Shown here: in pieces, positions 47,872-58,337 of the stretch
How positions within the stretch are numbered: position 1 is the first letter of the stretch
Layout of the letters: each line of letters opens with the position of its first letter
Assembly: GCF_005938625.1 (NCBI RefSeq)
Contig: NZ_VCNJ01000003.1
Coordinates: 310,001 to 374,000, forward strand
Direction of reading: 5' to 3'
Length of the DNA stretch: 64,000 bases
From: Pseudomonas fluorescens
Lineage (GTDB): Bacteria > Pseudomonadota > Gammaproteobacteria > Pseudomonadales > Pseudomonadaceae
Program-made: the position numbers and the translations under genes
The notes under the pieces: generated by a model
What the model was told of the DNA's origin: nothing
Database searches by the model: none
Seen by the model: the letters and a program-made list of their open reading frames with translations, nothing else

Positions 47872-48651
47872 TCAGACAGCGATCTGGTCATTTGAAGCCG
47901 GTGCTTGCGGGGCCGGTGGCAGCGAACCCATTTCGCGCTGAGTCTTCTCATTCCAGGCTTGCACCCGGTCGTTCAACTCGGCGATGGCACGTGGGCCCGT
48001 GCCTTCGGCATACATCGGCTCACCGATGACGACAGTGATCACCCCGGACTTCTTGCCCCAGCCGATTTTCGGCCAGAACTTGCCGGCATTGTGTGCAATC
48101 GGCAGCACCGGAAGCGCCGCATTCACTGCCAAAGCGCTACCACTGCGGGAGAATTTGCCGACAGTGCCGTAAGGAACGCGTGTACCTTCCGGGAAGATCA
48201 GCACCCAAACGTTGTCCTTCAGCAGCTCATCACCCTTGGCCGCGACTTGCTTCAGCGCCGCTTTCGGGTTGTCACGATCAATCGCGATCGGTCGCAACAT
48301 GGCCATCGCCCAGCCGAAGAACGGCACGTACAGCAATTCGCGTTTGAGCACCTGGCTCAACGGCGAGAAATAAGCAGAGAGAAAGAACGTCTCCCAAGTG
48401 CTCTGGTGGTTCGATTGAATCACGCAGGGCCGGTCAGGCACGTTTTGCGCACCTTTGATTTCGTAACGGATACCGAGGAACACCTTGGTCAACCACAAGG
48501 CGCAACGGCACCAGTACACGTTGATAAAACGATAACGCGCCTTGAATGACAAAAACGGCGCGATAAAAAAACTCAAGCTGCACCACAGCAGGGAAGTGGT
48601 GCCCAGCAGCAGGTAAAAGAGAAAAATCCTGATGGCCCGCAGTATCGACAT
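47872..48651 (-). CDS. plsC: 1-acyl-sn-glycerol-3-phosphate acyltransferase (PlsC family)
   Basis: 259 residues with an N-terminal membrane segment (IRIFLFYLLLGTTSLLW). The acyltransferase box is HQSTWE, so HX4E in place of the usual HX4D, and the glycerol-phosphate motif is FPEGTR near residue 154. The family makes phosphatidic acid from lysophosphatidic acid. The same gene follows gyrB in P. aeruginosa, where it has been called lptA; here the AT-rich insert and the two-component pair lie between. Confidence 0.88.
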   Translation of the reverse strand: MSILRAIRIFLFYLLLGTTSLLWCSLSFFIAPFLSFKARYRFINVYWCRCALWLTKVFLGIRYEIKGAQNVPDRPCVIQSNHQSTWETFFLSAYFSPLSQVLKRELLYVPFFGWAMAMLRPIAIDRDNPKAALKQVAAKGDELLKDNVWVLIFPEGTRVPYGTVGKFSRSGSALAVNAALPVLPIAHNAGKFWPKIGWGKKSGVITVVIGEPMYAEGTGPRAIAELNDRVQAWNEKTQREMGSLPPAPQAPASNDQIAV

Positions 48652-48734
48652 AGTGACGTTTACCGTTACGGGGCAATGCCCGAATGTTCAAGCGCACTCC
48701 CGATCAATCCCTGGTCAGGAACTTCAGAAGTACT

Positions 48735-49268
48735 CTAGTTGTGGATAAGTTCTGCGGCAATCGCCGCCAGATCGTCAAAAATCAGAGTGCCAACCGGCAG
48801 GGTTTTGCCCTGAGTCTTTTCGCCTTTTCCGGTCTTTACCAAAACTGGCTGTGAATCGACGGCTTTGGCGGCCTCCAGGTCACCAAGGCTGTCGCCGACG
48901 AACCAGACATTGTTCAGTTCGACGTCGTAATGCGCGGCGATGGTTTTCAACATCCCCGGTTTCGGCTTGCGGCAATCGCAGCCTTCGTCCGGGCCATGCG
49001 GGCAATACACGATCAGCCCGACTTCACCGCCCTGCTCCACGACCAGCTCGCGCAGGCGCGCGTGCATGGCATCGAGGGTGGCGAGGTCGTAATAGCCGCG
49101 AGCAATGCCCGACTGGTTGGTGGCCACCGCCACCGTCCAGCCGGCCTTGCTCAACTGCGCAATCGCCTCGATCGAGCCGGGCAACGGAATCCACTCCGCC
49201 ACCGACTTGATGTAAGCGTCGGAGTCGTAATTGATCACTCCGTCCCGATCGAGAATCAGCAGTTTCAA
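48735..49268 (-). CDS. gmhB: D-glycero-beta-D-manno-heptose-1,7-bisphosphate 7-phosphatase
   Basis: 177 residues from a TTG at 49268 (KLLILDRDGVINYDSDAYIK after the start), with GAGGGA six bases upstream. The longer frame overlaps glyS and is rejected. HAD-family motif I is DRDGVIN, and the zinc-binding loop has CPHGPDEGCDC. It removes a phosphate in ADP-heptose synthesis for the LPS core. It follows glyS closely. A DnaA box (48740-48748) overlaps the stop region. Confidence 0.92.
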   Translation of the reverse strand: MKLLILDRDGVINYDSDAYIKSVAEWIPLPGSIEAIAQLSKAGWTVAVATNQSGIARGYYDLATLDAMHARLRELVVEQGGEVGLIVYCPHGPDEGCDCRKPKPGMLKTIAAHYDVELNNVWFVGDSLGDLEAAKAVDSQPVLVKTGKGEKTQGKTLPVGTLIFDDLAAIAAELIHN

Positions 49269-49278
49269 CAGCAATCCC

Positions 49279-51333
49279 TCAACCCAGCAGCGAAATGTCG
49301 GCAACGCCGAGGAACAGGCCACGCAGACGCGCCAGTAGCGCGTAACGGTTGGCCCGCACATTGGCGTCGTCGGCATTGACCATCACCGCGTCGAAGAACG
49401 CATCCACCGGTTCACGCAATGCAGCCAGGCGTGCCAGCGATTCGTTGTACTGACGGGCGGCGGCCATTGGCTGTACAGCCTGATCCGCTTGCTGGATCGC
49501 CGAGTACAGCGAGAACTCGTTGGCGTTGTCGAAGTACTTGGCTTGCACCTCGGTCGGTACCGCGCCTTCGAGTTTGCTCAACAGGTTCGACACACGCTTG
49601 TTCACCGCCGCCAGCGCTGCTGCTTCCGGCAGTTTGCGGAAGGCTTGCACCGCTTGCACACGCTGATCGAAGTCCAGCGCCGAACCCGGTTTCAAGGCAC
49701 GTACCGACAGGTAAGTGGCGACTTCGACGCCTTCGTCTTCGTAACGCGCACGCAGACGATCGAAGATGAATTCCAGCACGGACTCGTTGAGACCGGCAGC
49801 CTTGACCTTGGCACCGAATGCGGCCACGGCGAAAGCCACTGCGTCGTTCAGGTCCAGATCGAGTTTCTTCTCGATGAGGATACGCAGAACGCCCAGTGCC
49901 GCGCGGCGCAGGGCATACGGGTCTTTGCTGCCGGTTGGCAGCATGCCGATACCGAAGATACCGACCAGGGTGTCGAGCTTGTCAGCGATAGCAACGGCTG
50001 CACCGGTCAGGGTGGCTGGCAGTTCTGCCCCGGCGCCGCGTGGCATGTATTGCTCGTTCAGCGCCAGCGCGACGTCTTCCGGCTCGCCGTCATTGAGGGC
50101 GTAGTAGTAACCGGCGACACCTTGCATCTCCGGGAACTCGCCGACCATTTCAGTGGCCAGGTCGCACTTCGACAGCAGGCCTGCGCGAGCAGCCCACGAA
50201 GCGTTGCCGCCAATGCGTGCGGCGATGTACGCGGCCAGCTTGGAAACGCGCTCGGCCTTGTCGTAGACGCTGCCGAGTTTTTCCTGGAATACCACGTTCT
50301 TCAGGCGATCATTGAAAGCTTCGAGTTTCTGCTTCTTGTCTTGCTTGAAGAAGAACTCGGCGTCGGTCAGACGTGGGCGAACCACTTTCTCGTTACCGGC
50401 GATGATCTGCTGCGGGTCTTTGCTTTCGATGTTGGCCACAGTGATGAAGCGTGGCAGCAACTTGCCGTCGGCATCCAGCAGGCAGAAATACTTCTGGTTG
50501 TCCTGCATGGTGGTGATCAGCGCTTCTTGCGGCACGTCGAGGAAACGTTCCTCGAACGAGCACACCAGCGGCACCGGCCATTCAACCAGCGCGGTCACTT
50601 CGTCGAGCAGCGCCGGCGGAACGATTGCCGTGCCTTCCTGACGGGTGGCCAGCTCTTCGGTGCGCTTGCTGATGATTTCGCGACGCTCGTTGGCGTCGGC
50701 CAGCACGTAAGCGCCACGCAGGTCGGCGAGGTAGCTCGACGGCGAACCGATGCGCACGCTTTCCGGGTGATGGAAACGGTGACCACGGGAGTCACGGCCA
50801 GCCTTCTGCGCGAGGATGGTGCAGTCGATGACCTGGTCACCGAGCAGCATCACCAGCCATTGGGTCGGACGCACGAACTCTTCCTTGCGCGCACCCCAAC
50901 GCATGCGTTTCGGGATTGGCAGGTCGTTCAGCGAATCTTCGACGATGGTCGGCAGCAGGCTCGCGGTCGGCTTGCCGGCGATGCTTTGGCTGTAACGCAG
51001 TTTCGGGCCGCTCTGATCGATTTCGCTCAGATCGACGCCGCACTTCTTGGCGAAGCCCAGAGCTGCCTGAGTCGGATTGCCGTCAGCGTCGAACGCCGCC
51101 TGACGTGGCGGGCCGTCGAGGTTGATGCTGCGATCCGGTTGCTGGGTAGCCAGCGCGGTGATCAGCACAGCCAGACGACGCGGCGCGGCGTAAACGGTTT
51201 TGCTCTCGTAGCTCAGGCCAGCGGCTTGCAGGCCCTTGTCGATACCGGCGAGGAACGCCTCAGCCAAGGTGTTCAGGGCTTTCGGTGGCAGTTCTTCGGT
51301 GCCCAGTTCAACCAGAAAATCTTGCGCACTCAT
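49279..51333 (-). CDS. glyS: Glycine--tRNA ligase beta subunit
   Basis: 684 residues, usual length, starting [20 protein letters not shown]. It holds an HD-like domain and the C-terminal anticodon-binding DALR domain ([20 protein letters not shown]). It works as an alpha2-beta2 enzyme with GlyQ. It overlaps glyQ by four bases. Confidence 0.97.
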   Translation of the reverse strand: MSAQDFLVELGTEELPPKALNTLAEAFLAGIDKGLQAAGLSYESKTVYAAPRRLAVLITALATQQPDRSINLDGPPRQAAFDADGNPTQAALGFAKKCGVDLSEIDQSGPKLRYSQSIAGKPTASLLPTIVEDSLNDLPIPKRMRWGARKEEFVRPTQWLVMLLGDQVIDCTILAQKAGRDSRGHRFHHPESVRIGSPSSYLADLRGAYVLADANERREIISKRTEELATRQEGTAIVPPALLDEVTALVEWPVPLVCSFEERFLDVPQEALITTMQDNQKYFCLLDADGKLLPRFITVANIESKDPQQIIAGNEKVVRPRLTDAEFFFKQDKKQKLEAFNDRLKNVVFQEKLGSVYDKAERVSKLAAYIAARIGGNASWAARAGLLSKCDLATEMVGEFPEMQGVAGYYYALNDGEPEDVALALNEQYMPRGAGAELPATLTGAAVAIADKLDTLVGIFGIGMLPTGSKDPYALRRAALGVLRILIEKKLDLDLNDAVAFAVAAFGAKVKAAGLNESVLEFIFDRLRARYEDEGVEVATYLSVRALKPGSALDFDQRVQAVQAFRKLPEAAALAAVNKRVSNLLSKLEGAVPTEVQAKYFDNANEFSLYSAIQQADQAVQPMAAARQYNESLARLAALREPVDAFFDAVMVNADDANVRANRYALLARLRGLFLGVADISLLG

Positions 51334-52283
51334 TGTGCTGCCTCCAGCTTGGCCAGTACTTCGTCACGCAGGTCCGGGGTCGCCATCGGGAAGCCCAGCT
51401 TGGCGCGTGCCAGCAGGTAGGCTTGCGCAACGGAACGCGCCAGGGTGCGTACGCGCAGAATGTATTGCTGACGCGCGGTCACCGAGATCGCCCGGCGTGC
51501 ATCCAGCAGGTTGAAGGTGTGCGAGGCCTTCAAGACCATTTCGTAGCTCGGCAACGGCAGCGGCTGATCGAGTTCGATCAGGCGCTTGGCTTCGCTTTCA
51601 TAGAAGTCGAACAGTTCGAACAGCTTGTCGACGTTGGCGTGTTCGAAGTTGTAAGTGGACTGCTCCACTTCGTTCTGGTGGAACACGTCGCCGTAGGTGA
51701 CTTTGCCCATCGGGCCGTCAGCCCAGACCAGGTCGTAGACCGAGTCCACGCCTTGCAGGTACATGGCCAGACGCTCGAGACCGTAAGTGATCTCGCCGGT
51801 CACCGGGTAGCACTCGATGCCGCCCGCCTGCTGGAAATAAGTGAACTGAGTCACTTCCATACCGTTCAGCCAGACTTCCCAGCCCAGACCCCAGGCGCCG
51901 AGGGTCGGCGATTCCCAGTTGTCTTCGACGAAGCGAATGTCGTGGACCAGCGGGTCCAGGCCGACATGCTTGAGCGAGCCCAGGTACAGTTCCTGGAAGT
52001 TGTCCGGGTTCGGTTTCAGGACGACCTGGAACTGGTAGTAGTGCTGCAGACGGTTCGGGTTTTCGCCGTAACGGCCGTCAGTCGGACGGCGGCTTGGCTG
52101 CACGTAAGCGGCGTTCCAGGTTTCCGGGCCGATGGCGCGGAGGAAGGTCGCGGTGTGGAAAGTGCCGGCGCCTACTTCCATATCGTAGGGCTGAAGTACC
52201 ACGCAACCTTGCTCGGCCCAGTATTGCTGGAGCGCGAGGATCAAGTCTTGGAAGGTACGCACGGCTGGCGTAGGCTGGCTCAC
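51330..52283 (-). CDS. glyQ: Glycine--tRNA ligase alpha subunit
   Basis: 317 residues from the GTG at 52283 ([20 protein letters not shown] after the start), with AGGTGA just upstream; the frame to 52415 crosses the tag gene and is rejected. The class II catalytic runs [17 protein letters not shown] and [19 protein letters not shown] are present. It is divergent from tag, with 81 bases between. Confidence 0.96.
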   Translation of the reverse strand: MSQPTPAVRTFQDLILALQQYWAEQGCVVLQPYDMEVGAGTFHTATFLRAIGPETWNAAYVQPSRRPTDGRYGENPNRLQHYYQFQVVLKPNPDNFQELYLGSLKHVGLDPLVHDIRFVEDNWESPTLGAWGLGWEVWLNGMEVTQFTYFQQAGGIECYPVTGEITYGLERLAMYLQGVDSVYDLVWADGPMGKVTYGDVFHQNEVEQSTYNFEHANVDKLFELFDFYESEAKRLIELDQPLPLPSYEMVLKASHTFNLLDARRAISVTARQQYILRVRTLARSVAQAYLLARAKLGFPMATPDLRDEVLAKLEAAQ

Positions 52284-52364
52284 GAAATTCACCTGTTTCT
52301 TGGGCTGCGATTTAAAGAGCGGGAGTATACCCGATTCATTGCTGCGCACGCCCCCTGGAGCCTT

Positions 52365-52922
52365 ATGCCACGCTGCTTTTGGTGTACCGAAGATCCGCTG
52401 TACATGGCTTATCACGACCAGGAGTGGGGCACGCCGCTACGCGATGCGCAGGGTTTGTTCGAGTTGCTTTTGCTCGAAGGGTTCCAGGCTGGCCTGTCGT
52501 GGATCACCGTGCTGCGCAAACGCGAGCGTTATCGCGAGGTGTTGTTCGGCTTCGACGTACAACGTGTGGCGCAGATGAGCGACGCCGAAATCGACGAATT
52601 GATGCTCGATCCGGGGATCATCCGCAACCGCCTCAAACTCAACGCCGCCCGCCGTAATGCCCAGGCCTGGCTGGCGCTGGAGGATCCAGTGGCGTTCCTC
52701 TGGTCGTTCGTTGGCGATCAACCGATCATCAATCATTTCAAGGATCGCAGCGAAGTCCCGGCGATCACCCCCGAAGCGCTGGCGATGAGCAAAGCCTTGA
52801 AAAAGGCCGGGTTCACGTTCGTCGGCCCGACCATTTGCTACGCGCTGATGCAGGCCTCGGGCATGGTCATGGATCACACTCAGGATTGCGACCGCTACGC
52901 GCAGCTCGTCAACGGCGGTTAG
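52365..52922 (+). CDS. tag: DNA-3-methyladenine glycosylase I
   Basis: 185 residues from the ATG at 52365 with GGAG five bases upstream. The zinc ligands of the family are present: Cys4 and His17 at the N-terminus and His171-x3-Cys175 at the C-terminus (MDHTQDC). It removes 3-methyladenine from alkylated DNA. The same frame is open for about 1.1 kb upstream opposite glyQ; that part is not coding. Confidence 0.95.
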   Translation: MPRCFWCTEDPLYMAYHDQEWGTPLRDAQGLFELLLLEGFQAGLSWITVLRKRERYREVLFGFDVQRVAQMSDAEIDELMLDPGIIRNRLKLNAARRNAQAWLALEDPVAFLWSFVGDQPIINHFKDRSEVPAITPEALAMSKALKKAGFTFVGPTICYALMQASGMVMDHTQDCDRYAQLVNGG

Positions 52923-52962
52923 AATGGCCGCCTCGCGCACCGCACAAGATCAGGAGTGACCT

Positions 52963-53850
52963 GTGGAAAAGTTTAAAGGCGCCTTGCTGGTAGGCGCTCT
53001 GCGGCTGTTTGCCCTGCTGCCATGGCGGGCCGTGCAGGCCGTGGGTTCGGCGATCGGCTGGATCATGTGGAAAACCCCCAACCGCTCCCGCGACGTGGTG
53101 CGGATCAACCTCGCCAAATGTTTTCCACAGATGGCTGCGGCCGAACGTGAGCGTCTGGTCGGGCAGAGCCTGAAAGACATTGGCAAGTCGCTGACCGAAA
53201 GCGCCTGCGCGTGGATCTGGCCGGCGCAGCGTTCGATCGACCTGGTGCGCGAAGTCGAAGGCCTCGACGTGCTGAAAGACGCCTTGGCCTCGGGTAAAGG
53301 CGTGGTCGGCATCACCAGCCACCTCGGCAACTGGGAAGTGCTCAACCACTTCTATTGCAGCCAGTGCAAACCGATCATTTTCTACCGACCGCCGAAGCTC
53401 AAGGCTGTGGACGAATTGCTGCGCAAACAGCGCGTGCAACTGGGCAACAAGGTCGCCGCCTCCACTAAGGAAGGCATTCTCAGCGTGATCAAGGAAGTGC
53501 GCAAAGGTGGTGCAGTGGGCATTCCCGCTGACCCGGAACCGGCCGAATCCGCCGGGATCTTCGTGCCGTTCTTCGCGACTCAAGCGCTGACCAGCAAATT
53601 CGTGCCGAACATGCTCGCCGGTGGCAAAGCCGTCGGCGTGTTCCTGCATGCGCTGCGCCTGCCCGACGGTTCTGGCTACAAAGTAATCCTGGAAGCCGCG
53701 CCGGAAGCCATGTACAGCACCGATACCGCCGAATCCTGCGCAGCGATGAGTAAAGTCGTCGAGCGTTATGTCGCGGCGTATCCGAGTCAGTACATGTGGA
53801 GCATGAAGCGCTTCAAGAAGCGTCCGCCGGGCGAAGAACGCTGGTACTGA
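52963..53850 (+). CDS. lpxL: Lipid A late acyltransferase (LpxL/HtrB family)
   Basis: 295 residues from a GTG with AGGAG seven bases upstream. One N-terminal membrane segment and the catalytic HX4E in SHLGNWEVL near residue 122 are seen. It adds a secondary acyl chain to lipid A at the inner membrane. The position after tag matches P. aeruginosa, where two such paralogues exist, so which acyl position it serves is open. Confidence 0.9.
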   Translation: MEKFKGALLVGALRLFALLPWRAVQAVGSAIGWIMWKTPNRSRDVVRINLAKCFPQMAAAERERLVGQSLKDIGKSLTESACAWIWPAQRSIDLVREVEGLDVLKDALASGKGVVGITSHLGNWEVLNHFYCSQCKPIIFYRPPKLKAVDELLRKQRVQLGNKVAASTKEGILSVIKEVRKGGAVGIPADPEPAESAGIFVPFFATQALTSKFVPNMLAGGKAVGVFLHALRLPDGSGYKVILEAAPEAMYSTDTAESCAAMSKVVERYVAAYPSQYMWSMKRFKKRPPGEERWY

Positions 53851-53876
53851 TCTGATTGGCATGATCTGTGGATAAC

Positions 53877-53908
53877 CTCACTGGCGAAGTTATCCACAAC
53901 CGTTCATC
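53877..53908. promoter_or_regulatory. Inverted pair of DnaA boxes upstream of the PilZ gene
   Basis: TGTGGATAAC (53877-53886) and GTTATCCACA (53899-53908) are perfect inverted copies 12 bases apart. They fill the short gap between lpxL and the PilZ gene and end 15 bases before its ATG. They could bind DnaA, act as an operator, or form an RNA hairpin. Confidence 0.6.
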
Positions 53909-53923
53909 AAAGGGCGCAAGAAG

Positions 53924-54163
53924 ATGTCCGAACACCGCAAATCTTTCCGCATCAAAATCACCCACGACAGCTTTGGCGAATGCCTCGGGCAGACGCGTAA
54001 TCTGTCGCCTACCGGGGTGTTTGTGCAGCATCCGGTTTTGGCTTCCTTGCCCAAAGGCGCAGTGGTTTACGGCCAGGTGCAGGGTTTACCCACAGGCGCG
54101 CCGCGGGTGCGGATGGAAGTGGTCACGGTGGATGCCGACGGTATCGGTCTTCGCTACCTTTGA
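53924..54163 (+). CDS. Single-domain PilZ protein (cyclic-di-GMP receptor type)
   Basis: 79 residues. The c-di-GMP-binding motif RxxxR is seen as RKSFR near residue 5, and the (D/N)xSxxG motif as NLSPTG near residue 27. Both are intact, so it should bind c-di-GMP. The partner is unknown. A homologue follows lpxL in P. aeruginosa. Confidence 0.9.
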   Translation: MSEHRKSFRIKITHDSFGECLGQTRNLSPTGVFVQHPVLASLPKGAVVYGQVQGLPTGAPRVRMEVVTVDADGIGLRYL

Positions 54164-54164
54164 C

Positions 54165-54479
54165 TTACTGCGCCTGACGATCGAGCTTCTTCAGAAACAC
54201 CGTCATTTCCTTCTCGGCCTGCTTGTCGCCATGGGCACTGGCCGCTTCCAGACCTTGTTCCCACGCCTGACGCGCGGCGGCGTGATCGCCCAGCGCGAGT
54301 TGCGCCTTGCCTAACAGTTTCCACGCCGCCGAGTACTTAGGATCGAAACCGACGCAGCGCTGGAAATGCTCGGCGGCCTTCGCGTTTTCCCCAAGATCCA
54401 GATAGCCCTTGCCCAGGCCGAAGCGCAGCAGGGAGTTATCCACACCCTTGGCGAGCATTTTTTCCAGGGATTCGAGCAT
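54165..54479 (-). CDS. Tetratricopeptide-repeat protein
   Basis: 104 residues from the ATG at 54479, with GAGGGGG just upstream; the longer frame runs into a repeat element and is rejected. Residues about 10-85 hold two to three TPR-like helices (LLRFGLGKGYLDLGENAKAA, SAAWKLLGKAQLALGDHAAA). No signal peptide. It probably binds another protein; function unknown. Its stop is one base after that of the PilZ gene on the other strand. A DnaA box (54436) lies inside. Confidence 0.85.
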   Translation of the reverse strand: MLESLEKMLAKGVDNSLLRFGLGKGYLDLGENAKAAEHFQRCVGFDPKYSAAWKLLGKAQLALGDHAAARQAWEQGLEAASAHGDKQAEKEMTVFLKKLDRQAQ

Positions 54480-54499
54480 TTTTGCCCCCTCGTTAATGT

Positions 54500-54606
54500 G
54501 ATCGTTCCCACGCTCCGCGTGGGAATGCCTCAATGGACGCTCTGCGTCCGCTCTTGGGACGCAGAGCGTCCCGGGCTGCATTCCCACGCGGAGCATGGGA
54601 ACGATC
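54500..54606. repeat. Nested inverted repeat of 107 bp
   Basis: The outer arms (54500-54528 and 54578-54606) pair with one mismatch over 29 bases and begin GATCGTTCCCACGCTCCGCG. The inner arms (54535-54549 and 54557-54571) are a perfect 15-base pair beginning GGACGCTCTG. Each arm has its own small palindrome. It fills the gap between trkA and the TPR gene. Such GTTCCCACGCTCCGCGTGGG elements are known as dispersed repeats in fluorescent pseudomonads. Confidence 0.88.
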
Positions 54607-54614
54607 AATCAGGA

Positions 54615-55991
54615 TCAGAAGAAGCTCAACCCCACATGAAACAGCTTCTCCACATCACGAATATGCTTTTTATCCACAAGGAACAGAATCACATGGTCGC
54701 CCGCTTCGATCACCGTGTCGTCGTGGGCGATGATCACTTGTTCGTTGCGGATCACCGCACCAATCGTTGTGCCCGGCGGCAGGCCGATCTTCTCGATCGG
54801 TTTGCCGATCACCTTGCTCGACTTCGCATCACCGTGGGCAATCGCCTCAATGGCTTCCGCCGCACCGCGACGCAGTGAGTGCACGCTGACGATATCGCCA
54901 CGCCGTACGTGGGCCAGCAGCGTGCCGATGGTCGCCAGTTGCGGGCTGATGGCGATGTCGATGTCGCCGCCCTGAATCAGGTCGACGTAGGCCGGGTTAT
55001 TGATGATCGTCATGACCTTCTTCGCCCCCAGCCGTTTGGCCAGCAGCGACGACATGATGTTGGCTTCGTCATCGTTGGTCAGGGCGAGGAAGATGTCGGC
55101 GTCGGCGATGTTCTCTTCCAGCAGCAGATCACGGTCGGAGGCGCTGCCCTGCAACACTACGGTGCTGTCGAGGGTGTCGGAGAGATAACGGCAACGCGCC
55201 GGGTTCATCTCGATGATCTTCACCTGATAACGGCTTTCGATGGCCTCGGCCAGCCGTTCACCGATCTGCCCGCCGCCAGCGATGACGATGCGTTTGTAGG
55301 TTTCGTCGAGACGGCGCATTTCGCTCATGACCGCGCGAATATTCTCACGGGCGGCGATGAAGAAGACTTCGTCATCCGCCTCGATCACCGTATCGCCCTG
55401 GGGCAGGATTGGCCGGTCACGGCGGAAAATCGCTGCCACGCGGGTTTCGACATTCGGCATGTGCTCACGCAACTGGCGCAGTTGCTGACCCACCAATGGT
55501 CCGCCGTAATAGGCGCGCACCGCCACCAGTTGCGCCGCGCCTTCGGCGAAGTCGATCACCTGCAAGGCACCGGGATGCTGGATCAGACGCTTGATGTAGT
55601 TGGTCACCACTTGCTCGGGGCTGATCAGCACATCGACCGGAATCGCTTCGTTCTGGAACAGCTGTTCTTCGCGATTGAGGTAGGACGCTTCGCGCACCCG
55701 GGCGATCTTGGTCGGGGTGTGGAACAACGTGTGGGCAACCTGGCAGGCGACCATGTTGGTCTCGTCGCTGTTGGTTACCGCGACCAGCATGTCGGCGTCG
55801 TCGGCACCGGCCTGACGCAGCACCGACGGCAGCGAACCACGGCCCTGCACGGTACGAATATCGAGGCGGTCGCCGAGGTCGCGCAGGCGCTCGCCGTCGG
55901 TGTCGACCACGGTGATGTCGTTGGCCTCGCTGGCCAAATGCTCGGCCAGCGAACCGCCAACCTGTCCCGCACCGAGGATGATGATTTTCAT
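54615..55991 (-). CDS. trkA: Trk potassium uptake regulatory protein TrkA
   Basis: 458 residues made of two RCK halves, each with a NAD-binding Rossmann unit ([20 protein letters not shown] at the start, [19 protein letters not shown] near residue 232) and a TrkA-C domain. It gates TrkH/TrkG at the inner membrane in response to nucleotides. It lies 22 bases downstream of rsmB in the same direction. A DnaA box (54670) is inside. Confidence 0.96.
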   Translation of the reverse strand: MKIIILGAGQVGGSLAEHLASEANDITVVDTDGERLRDLGDRLDIRTVQGRGSLPSVLRQAGADDADMLVAVTNSDETNMVACQVAHTLFHTPTKIARVREASYLNREEQLFQNEAIPVDVLISPEQVVTNYIKRLIQHPGALQVIDFAEGAAQLVAVRAYYGGPLVGQQLRQLREHMPNVETRVAAIFRRDRPILPQGDTVIEADDEVFFIAARENIRAVMSEMRRLDETYKRIVIAGGGQIGERLAEAIESRYQVKIIEMNPARCRYLSDTLDSTVVLQGSASDRDLLLEENIADADIFLALTNDDEANIMSSLLAKRLGAKKVMTIINNPAYVDLIQGGDIDIAISPQLATIGTLLAHVRRGDIVSVHSLRRGAAEAIEAIAHGDAKSSKVIGKPIEKIGLPPGTTIGAVIRNEQVIIAHDDTVIEAGDHVILFLVDKKHIRDVEKLFHVGLSFF

Positions 55992-56013
55992 CCAGTCACT
56001 CCGTTGAATCCGT

Positions 56014-57324
56014 TTAGCCGCGCGCGGCAGCGATCTTGATCAGCTTGGCGTAGTAGAACCCGTCGTGGCCGCCCTGCTGGGCCAGCAATTGGCGACCATG
56101 GGGCTGTTTGATCCCGGCGCTGGTGGCCAGGTCCAGTTCGCGGGCGCCCGGCGTGCGCTCAAGGAACGCGGCGATGACTTCGGTGTTCTCGGTCGGCAGC
56201 GTCGAGCAAGTCGCGTAAAGCAGAATGCCGCCGACTTCGAGAGTTTTCCACATGGCATCGAGCATCTCGCCTTGCAGTTGCGCAAGGGCGACGATGTCGT
56301 CCGGCTGACGGGTCAGTTTGATGTCCGGGTGACGACGGATCACGCCGGTGGCCGAGCATGGCGCGTCGAGCAGGATGCGCTGGAATGGTTTGCCGTCCCA
56401 CCACGTTTCTGTATCGCGACCGTCGGCGGCGATCAGTTCGGCGTTCAGACCGAGGCGTTCAAGGTTTTCCTTAACGCGCACCAGTCGTTTGGCTTCCAGA
56501 TCCACCGCCACTACGCCGGCCAGCGCCGGTTCGGCTTCGAGGATGTGGCAGGTCTTGCCACCGGGGGCACAGCAGGCGTCGAGCACGCGTTGGGCCGGCG
56601 CCAGATCGAGCAGGTCGGCGGCCAGTTGCGCGGCTTCGTCCTGCACGCTGATCCAGCCTTCGGCGAAACCCGGCAGGCTGCGCACGTCGGCAGCTGCTTC
56701 GAGAATGATGCCGTCGCGGCTGTAAATGCACGGTGTTGCGGCAATCCCGGCTTCAGTGAGCAGACCAAGGTAAGCGTCGCGGCTGTGGTGGCGGCGATTG
56801 ACCCGCAGGATCATCGGCGGATGCGCGTTGTTCGCTGCGCAGATGGCTTCCCACTGCTCAGGCCAGAAAGCTTTGAGGGATTTTTGCAGCCAGCGCGGGT
56901 GAGCAGTGCGCACCACCGGATCACGTTCCAGCTCAGCGAAAATTGTTTCGCTTTCGCGCTGGGCGTTGCGCAACACGGCGTTGAGCAGGCCTTTGGCCCA
57001 CGGCTTTTTCAGCTTGTCGGCGCAACCCACGGTTTCGCCGATGGCGGCGTGGGCTGGCACGCGGGTGTAGAGCAATTGGTAGAGCCCGACCAGCAGCAGC
57101 GCTTCGACATCGGCGTCGGCAGCCTTGAATGGTTTCTGCAGCAGCTTTTCCGCCAGCGCCGACAGGCGTGGCTGCCAGCGCGCGGTGCCGAAGGCCAGAT
57201 CCTGAGTGAAGCCGCGATCGCGATCCTCGACCTTGTCCAGTTGCGTCGGCAGGGAGCTGTTCAGCGAGGCTTTGCCGCTGAGCACGGCGGCGAGTGCCTT
57301 GGCGGCGGCCAGACGCGGGTTCAT
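56014..57324 (-). CDS. rsmB: 16S rRNA (cytosine-967-C5)-methyltransferase
   Basis: 436 residues from the ATG at 57324 ([20 protein letters not shown]), which overlaps the fmt stop by four bases; the longer frame enters fmt and is rejected. An N-terminal NusB-like domain is followed by a SAM-dependent domain with [17 protein letters not shown] and the catalytic cysteine region ATCST. It makes m5C967 in 16S rRNA. Confidence 0.95.
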   Translation of the reverse strand: MNPRLAAAKALAAVLSGKASLNSSLPTQLDKVEDRDRGFTQDLAFGTARWQPRLSALAEKLLQKPFKAADADVEALLLVGLYQLLYTRVPAHAAIGETVGCADKLKKPWAKGLLNAVLRNAQRESETIFAELERDPVVRTAHPRWLQKSLKAFWPEQWEAICAANNAHPPMILRVNRRHHSRDAYLGLLTEAGIAATPCIYSRDGIILEAAADVRSLPGFAEGWISVQDEAAQLAADLLDLAPAQRVLDACCAPGGKTCHILEAEPALAGVVAVDLEAKRLVRVKENLERLGLNAELIAADGRDTETWWDGKPFQRILLDAPCSATGVIRRHPDIKLTRQPDDIVALAQLQGEMLDAMWKTLEVGGILLYATCSTLPTENTEVIAAFLERTPGARELDLATSAGIKQPHGRQLLAQQGGHDGFYYAKLIKIAAARG

Positions 57325-58280
57325 TGCGCGTCCACCGTTGCGCCGAGCACTGTGCCGACAGCGAACTTCTCGCGACGGCTGTTGAACAGGTCGCTGAAAT
57401 TCAGCGCTTTGCCGCCGGGCAATTGCAGGCGGGCCAGGCACAGCGCTTGTTCGCCGCAGGCGACGACCAGGCCGTCCTTGCTGGCGCTGAGGATTTCACC
57501 CGGCGCGCCTTTACCGTCGGCGAGTGTCGCCGCCAGCACTTTCAGTGCTTCACCGTTGAGGGTGCTGTGGGTAATCGGCCATGGATTGAAGGCGCGCACC
57601 AGACGTTCCAGCTCAACCGCCGGACGGCTCCAGTCGATGCGTGCTTCGTCTTTGTTCAGCTTGTGTGCATAAGTGGCGAGTTCATCGTTCTGCACTTCGC
57701 CTTCCAGGGTGCCAGCAGCCAGACCGGCAATCGCTTGCACCACGGCCGGTGGGCCCATCTCGGCGAGGCGATCATGCAGGCTGCCGCCAGTATCTTCAGC
57801 GCTGATCGGGGTAACGACTTTGAGCAGCATCGGCCCGGTGTCGAGACCGGCTTCCATGCGCATCACGGTCACGCCGCTTTCCGCGTCACCGTGTTCCACG
57901 GCGCGTTGAATCGGCGCCGCACCGCGCCAGCGTGGCAGCAGCGAGGCGTGACTGTTGATGCAGCCCAGACGCGGGATATCCAGCACCACTTGCGGCAGGA
58001 TCAGGCCATAGGCGACCACCACCAGCAAGTCCGGCTTCAACGCGGCCAGCTCGGCTTGAGCGTCAGCGTTGCGCAATGTCGGCGGCTGCAACACCTGGAT
58101 ATTATTTTCCAGAGCCAACTGTTTAACCGGGCTCGGCATCAGTTTTTGCCCGCGACCGGCCGGACGATCCGGTTGGGTGTACACCGCAACGATCTCATAA
58201 GGGCTGTTCAGCAGGGCCTTGAGGTGTTCGGCGGCGAATTCCGGGGTGCCGGCAAAAACGATGCGCAGTGGCTCAGTCAT
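57321..58280 (-). CDS. fmt: Methionyl-tRNA formyltransferase
   Basis: 319 residues with the N-terminal [16 protein letters not shown], the catalytic region [18 protein letters not shown] and a C-terminal tRNA-binding domain. It formylates initiator Met-tRNA with 10-formyl-THF. It follows def on the same strand, but a terminator-like hairpin lies in the 57-base gap. A DnaA-box variant TGTGCATAA (57664) lies inside. Confidence 0.96.
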   Translation of the reverse strand: MTEPLRIVFAGTPEFAAEHLKALLNSPYEIVAVYTQPDRPAGRGQKLMPSPVKQLALENNIQVLQPPTLRNADAQAELAALKPDLLVVVAYGLILPQVVLDIPRLGCINSHASLLPRWRGAAPIQRAVEHGDAESGVTVMRMEAGLDTGPMLLKVVTPISAEDTGGSLHDRLAEMGPPAVVQAIAGLAAGTLEGEVQNDELATYAHKLNKDEARIDWSRPAVELERLVRAFNPWPITHSTLNGEALKVLAATLADGKGAPGEILSASKDGLVVACGEQALCLARLQLPGGKALNFSDLFNSRREKFAVGTVLGATVDAQ

Positions 58281-58289
58281 GAAGGGAGT

Positions 58290-58326
58290 CTCATAAAAAG
58301 AAAAAGGCTTGCCGCAGCAAGCCTTT
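58290..58326 (-). terminator. Terminator-like hairpin between def and fmt
   Basis: On the minus strand AAAGGCTTGC and GCAAGCCTTT form a 10-base-pair stem with a four-base loop, followed by TTTTTCTTTTT. This is a full intrinsic terminator signal inside the def-fmt unit, 11 bases after the def stop and ending about 10 bases before the fmt start. Confidence 0.75.
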
Positions 58327-58337
58327 GAAGAGGGGCA

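Noticed and set aside
51285..52364. Upstream extension of the tag frame opposite glyQ
   Set aside because: The Tag family starts at the ATG at 52365, which has a good ribosome-binding site; the rest is antisense to glyQ.
54500..54606. CRISPR-like repeat
   Set aside because: It is one nested palindrome, not direct repeats with spacers; no cas genes are present.
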